Source: Saccharothrix luteola (GTDB lineage Bacteria; Actinomycetota; Actinomycetes; Mycobacteriales; Pseudonocardiaceae). Taken from it: 64,000 nucleotides of DNA. Of this stretch, positions 63,372-64,000 are shown piece after piece; the first letter of the stretch is position 1, and every line of letters begins with the position of its first letter. The notes below the pieces were generated by a model. That model did not search any database and was not told where the DNA came from. It saw only the letters and a program-made list of their open reading frames with translations. The DNA is taken from assembly GCF_020859565.1 (NCBI RefSeq), contig NZ_JAJHUO010000008.1, positions 264,193 to 328,192 on the forward strand, written 5' to 3'. Both the position numbers and the translations under genes were made by a program.

Positions 63372-63393
63372 TCAAGTCATAACACCACGTTAT
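63372..63393 (-). promoter_or_regulatory. Palindrome plus -35-like box before the S1 protease gene
   Basis: ATAAC-ACCAC-GTTAT (63379-63393) is a perfect 5+5 palindrome. On the minus strand it runs into TTGACT (63377-63372). It lies about 90 bp before the protease ATG in a rare AT-rich patch, so it is a candidate repressor or activator site at the promoter. Confidence 0.4.
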
Positions 63394-63935
63394 GGTCCAG
63401 TCCACTCCCGATCTTCCCCCACCCATTTCCGCACCTCAACCCCCACCCGCCACCCACCCACACCCCACAACTCACCGACTTCACCCCACCCACCGCACGA
63501 AGACCCGCCCCACCGGCACACCATCCCGGCGGTGCCCGCAAACGTTTGCCATCCAAGGCGAACAACGCCCACACCAACGCGCACCGCCGACCCTCAATGG
63601 GCGCAATCAACGGCCGCAGACACGGCAGCCGCAAGCGCATGCGGCCAGCGCCGGAGTTCGGCGATCATGCGACAGTCGGCCAAGGGTGCGGCGGGACCAG
63701 CGGCGGGACCGCAGGCGCGACGCGAAGGCCGCGAGCGGCGCGGTGGCGAGCGGCGGGAGCGGCAACAGGCGGCGCGGCGAGCACGCGACATGACAGCGGG
63801 GGCGGGCCGCAGGAGGTGGCGCGGCGGACCCCAGCTCGAGCGAGCGGCGCGGCGGCGGGAATCGCGCACCGGATGGCAGGGCGGCTGGATCCGCGGCTCG
63901 GGTCAGGCCGGTGGCTGGCTGCCGCCCGGCCGGCC
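63394..63935. other. Edge region without a supported gene
   Basis: The first ~150 bp are strikingly C-rich on the plus strand (CCCCACCC-type words). The rest is Arg/Ala/Pro-coding in every frame with no domain-like content. Short open frames here look like composition effects. I see nothing else to annotate. Confidence 0.45.
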
Positions 63936-64000
63936 GGGCGGGTCGGCCGGGCCGGGCGGGTCGGCCGGGCCGGGCGGGGCGGGCGGGCCGGGCGGGGCGG
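63936..64000. repeat. 18-bp GC tandem repeat at the window edge
   Basis: GGGCGGGTCGGCCGGGCC occurs twice in tandem (63936-63971), then as the variant GGGCGGGGCGGGCGGGCC, then a partial copy running out of the window. The full length is unknown. Confidence 0.75.

Noticed and set aside
63392..63869. Overlapping short open frames near the window edge
   Set aside because: Opposing frames of 91-133 codons with Arg/Ala/Pro-rich content, no ribosome-binding site and no domain.

Overview
The window is high-GC actinobacterial DNA, most likely from a Pseudonocardiaceae member such as Saccharothrix, Lentzea or Actinosynnema. The evidence is the strong G/C third-position bias, many GTG starts, chains of 4-bp ATGA/GTGA stop-start overlaps, and gene order. 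The core order matches, as far as I recall it, the Mycobacterium tuberculosis Rv1002c-Rv1026 neighbourhood: pmt, rsmI, metG, tatD, rpfB, rsmA, ispE, an acyl-AMP/CoA ligase, pth, rplY, prs, glmU, mfd, mazG, a lytic transglycosylase, eno, ftsB, DUF501 and ppx. The species cannot be named from sequence alone.

Layout. 1-3.0 kb: tail of a MoxR/DUF58/DUF4129 operon and a frame-disrupted gene. 3.0-5.6 kb: family-5 uracil-DNA glycosylase, an S10 carboxypeptidase and a HIT-domain remnant. 5.6-13.3 kb (minus): eno-ftsB-DUF501 and ppx, separated by a transglycosylase, a secreted CBM2 protein and two copies of a ~220-bp nested inverted-repeat element. 13.5-16.6 kb: hydrolase, TPR and DUF6968-like genes, a second transglycosylase and a proline-rich membrane protein. 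16.7-25.7 kb (minus): tricorn-type protease, mazG, a SurA-like lipoprotein and mfd. 25.8-30.7 kb: DUF4291, a sugar-dehydrogenase-like lipoprotein, a TetR/desaturase pair with a clear palindromic operator, and a hydrolase. 31-37.4 kb (plus): tRNA-Gln, a GGDEF protein, glmU, prs, rplY, a DivIVA-repeat protein and pth. 37.4-42.8 kb: truncated GNAT, acyl ligase, an eight-repeat DivIVA-like protein and an ABC-F ATPase. 43-53.5 kb (minus): ispE, metQ-metI-metN behind a SAM riboswitch and leader peptide, rsmA, rpfB, tatD, metG, rsmI. 53.5-64 kb: pmt, a PD-(D/E)XK protein, Lrp/DUF2000/permease, a membrane Ser/Thr kinase, a TetR/SDR pair, a secreted S1 protease, and GC-rich repeats at the window edge.

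Functionally this is mostly chromosomal housekeeping: cell-wall precursor supply and remodelling, translation quality control, repair, isoprenoid synthesis and methionine uptake. The least explained features are non-coding. One is the SAM aptamer whose closing stem abuts the ribosome-binding site of a 26-codon RRxVD-type leader peptide. A second is a family of ~22-bp units clustered at gene 3' ends at five loci, with polarity set by the gene. The third is the three-copy nested inverted-repeat element. No CRISPR array, prophage, transposase or biosynthetic cluster was recognised.
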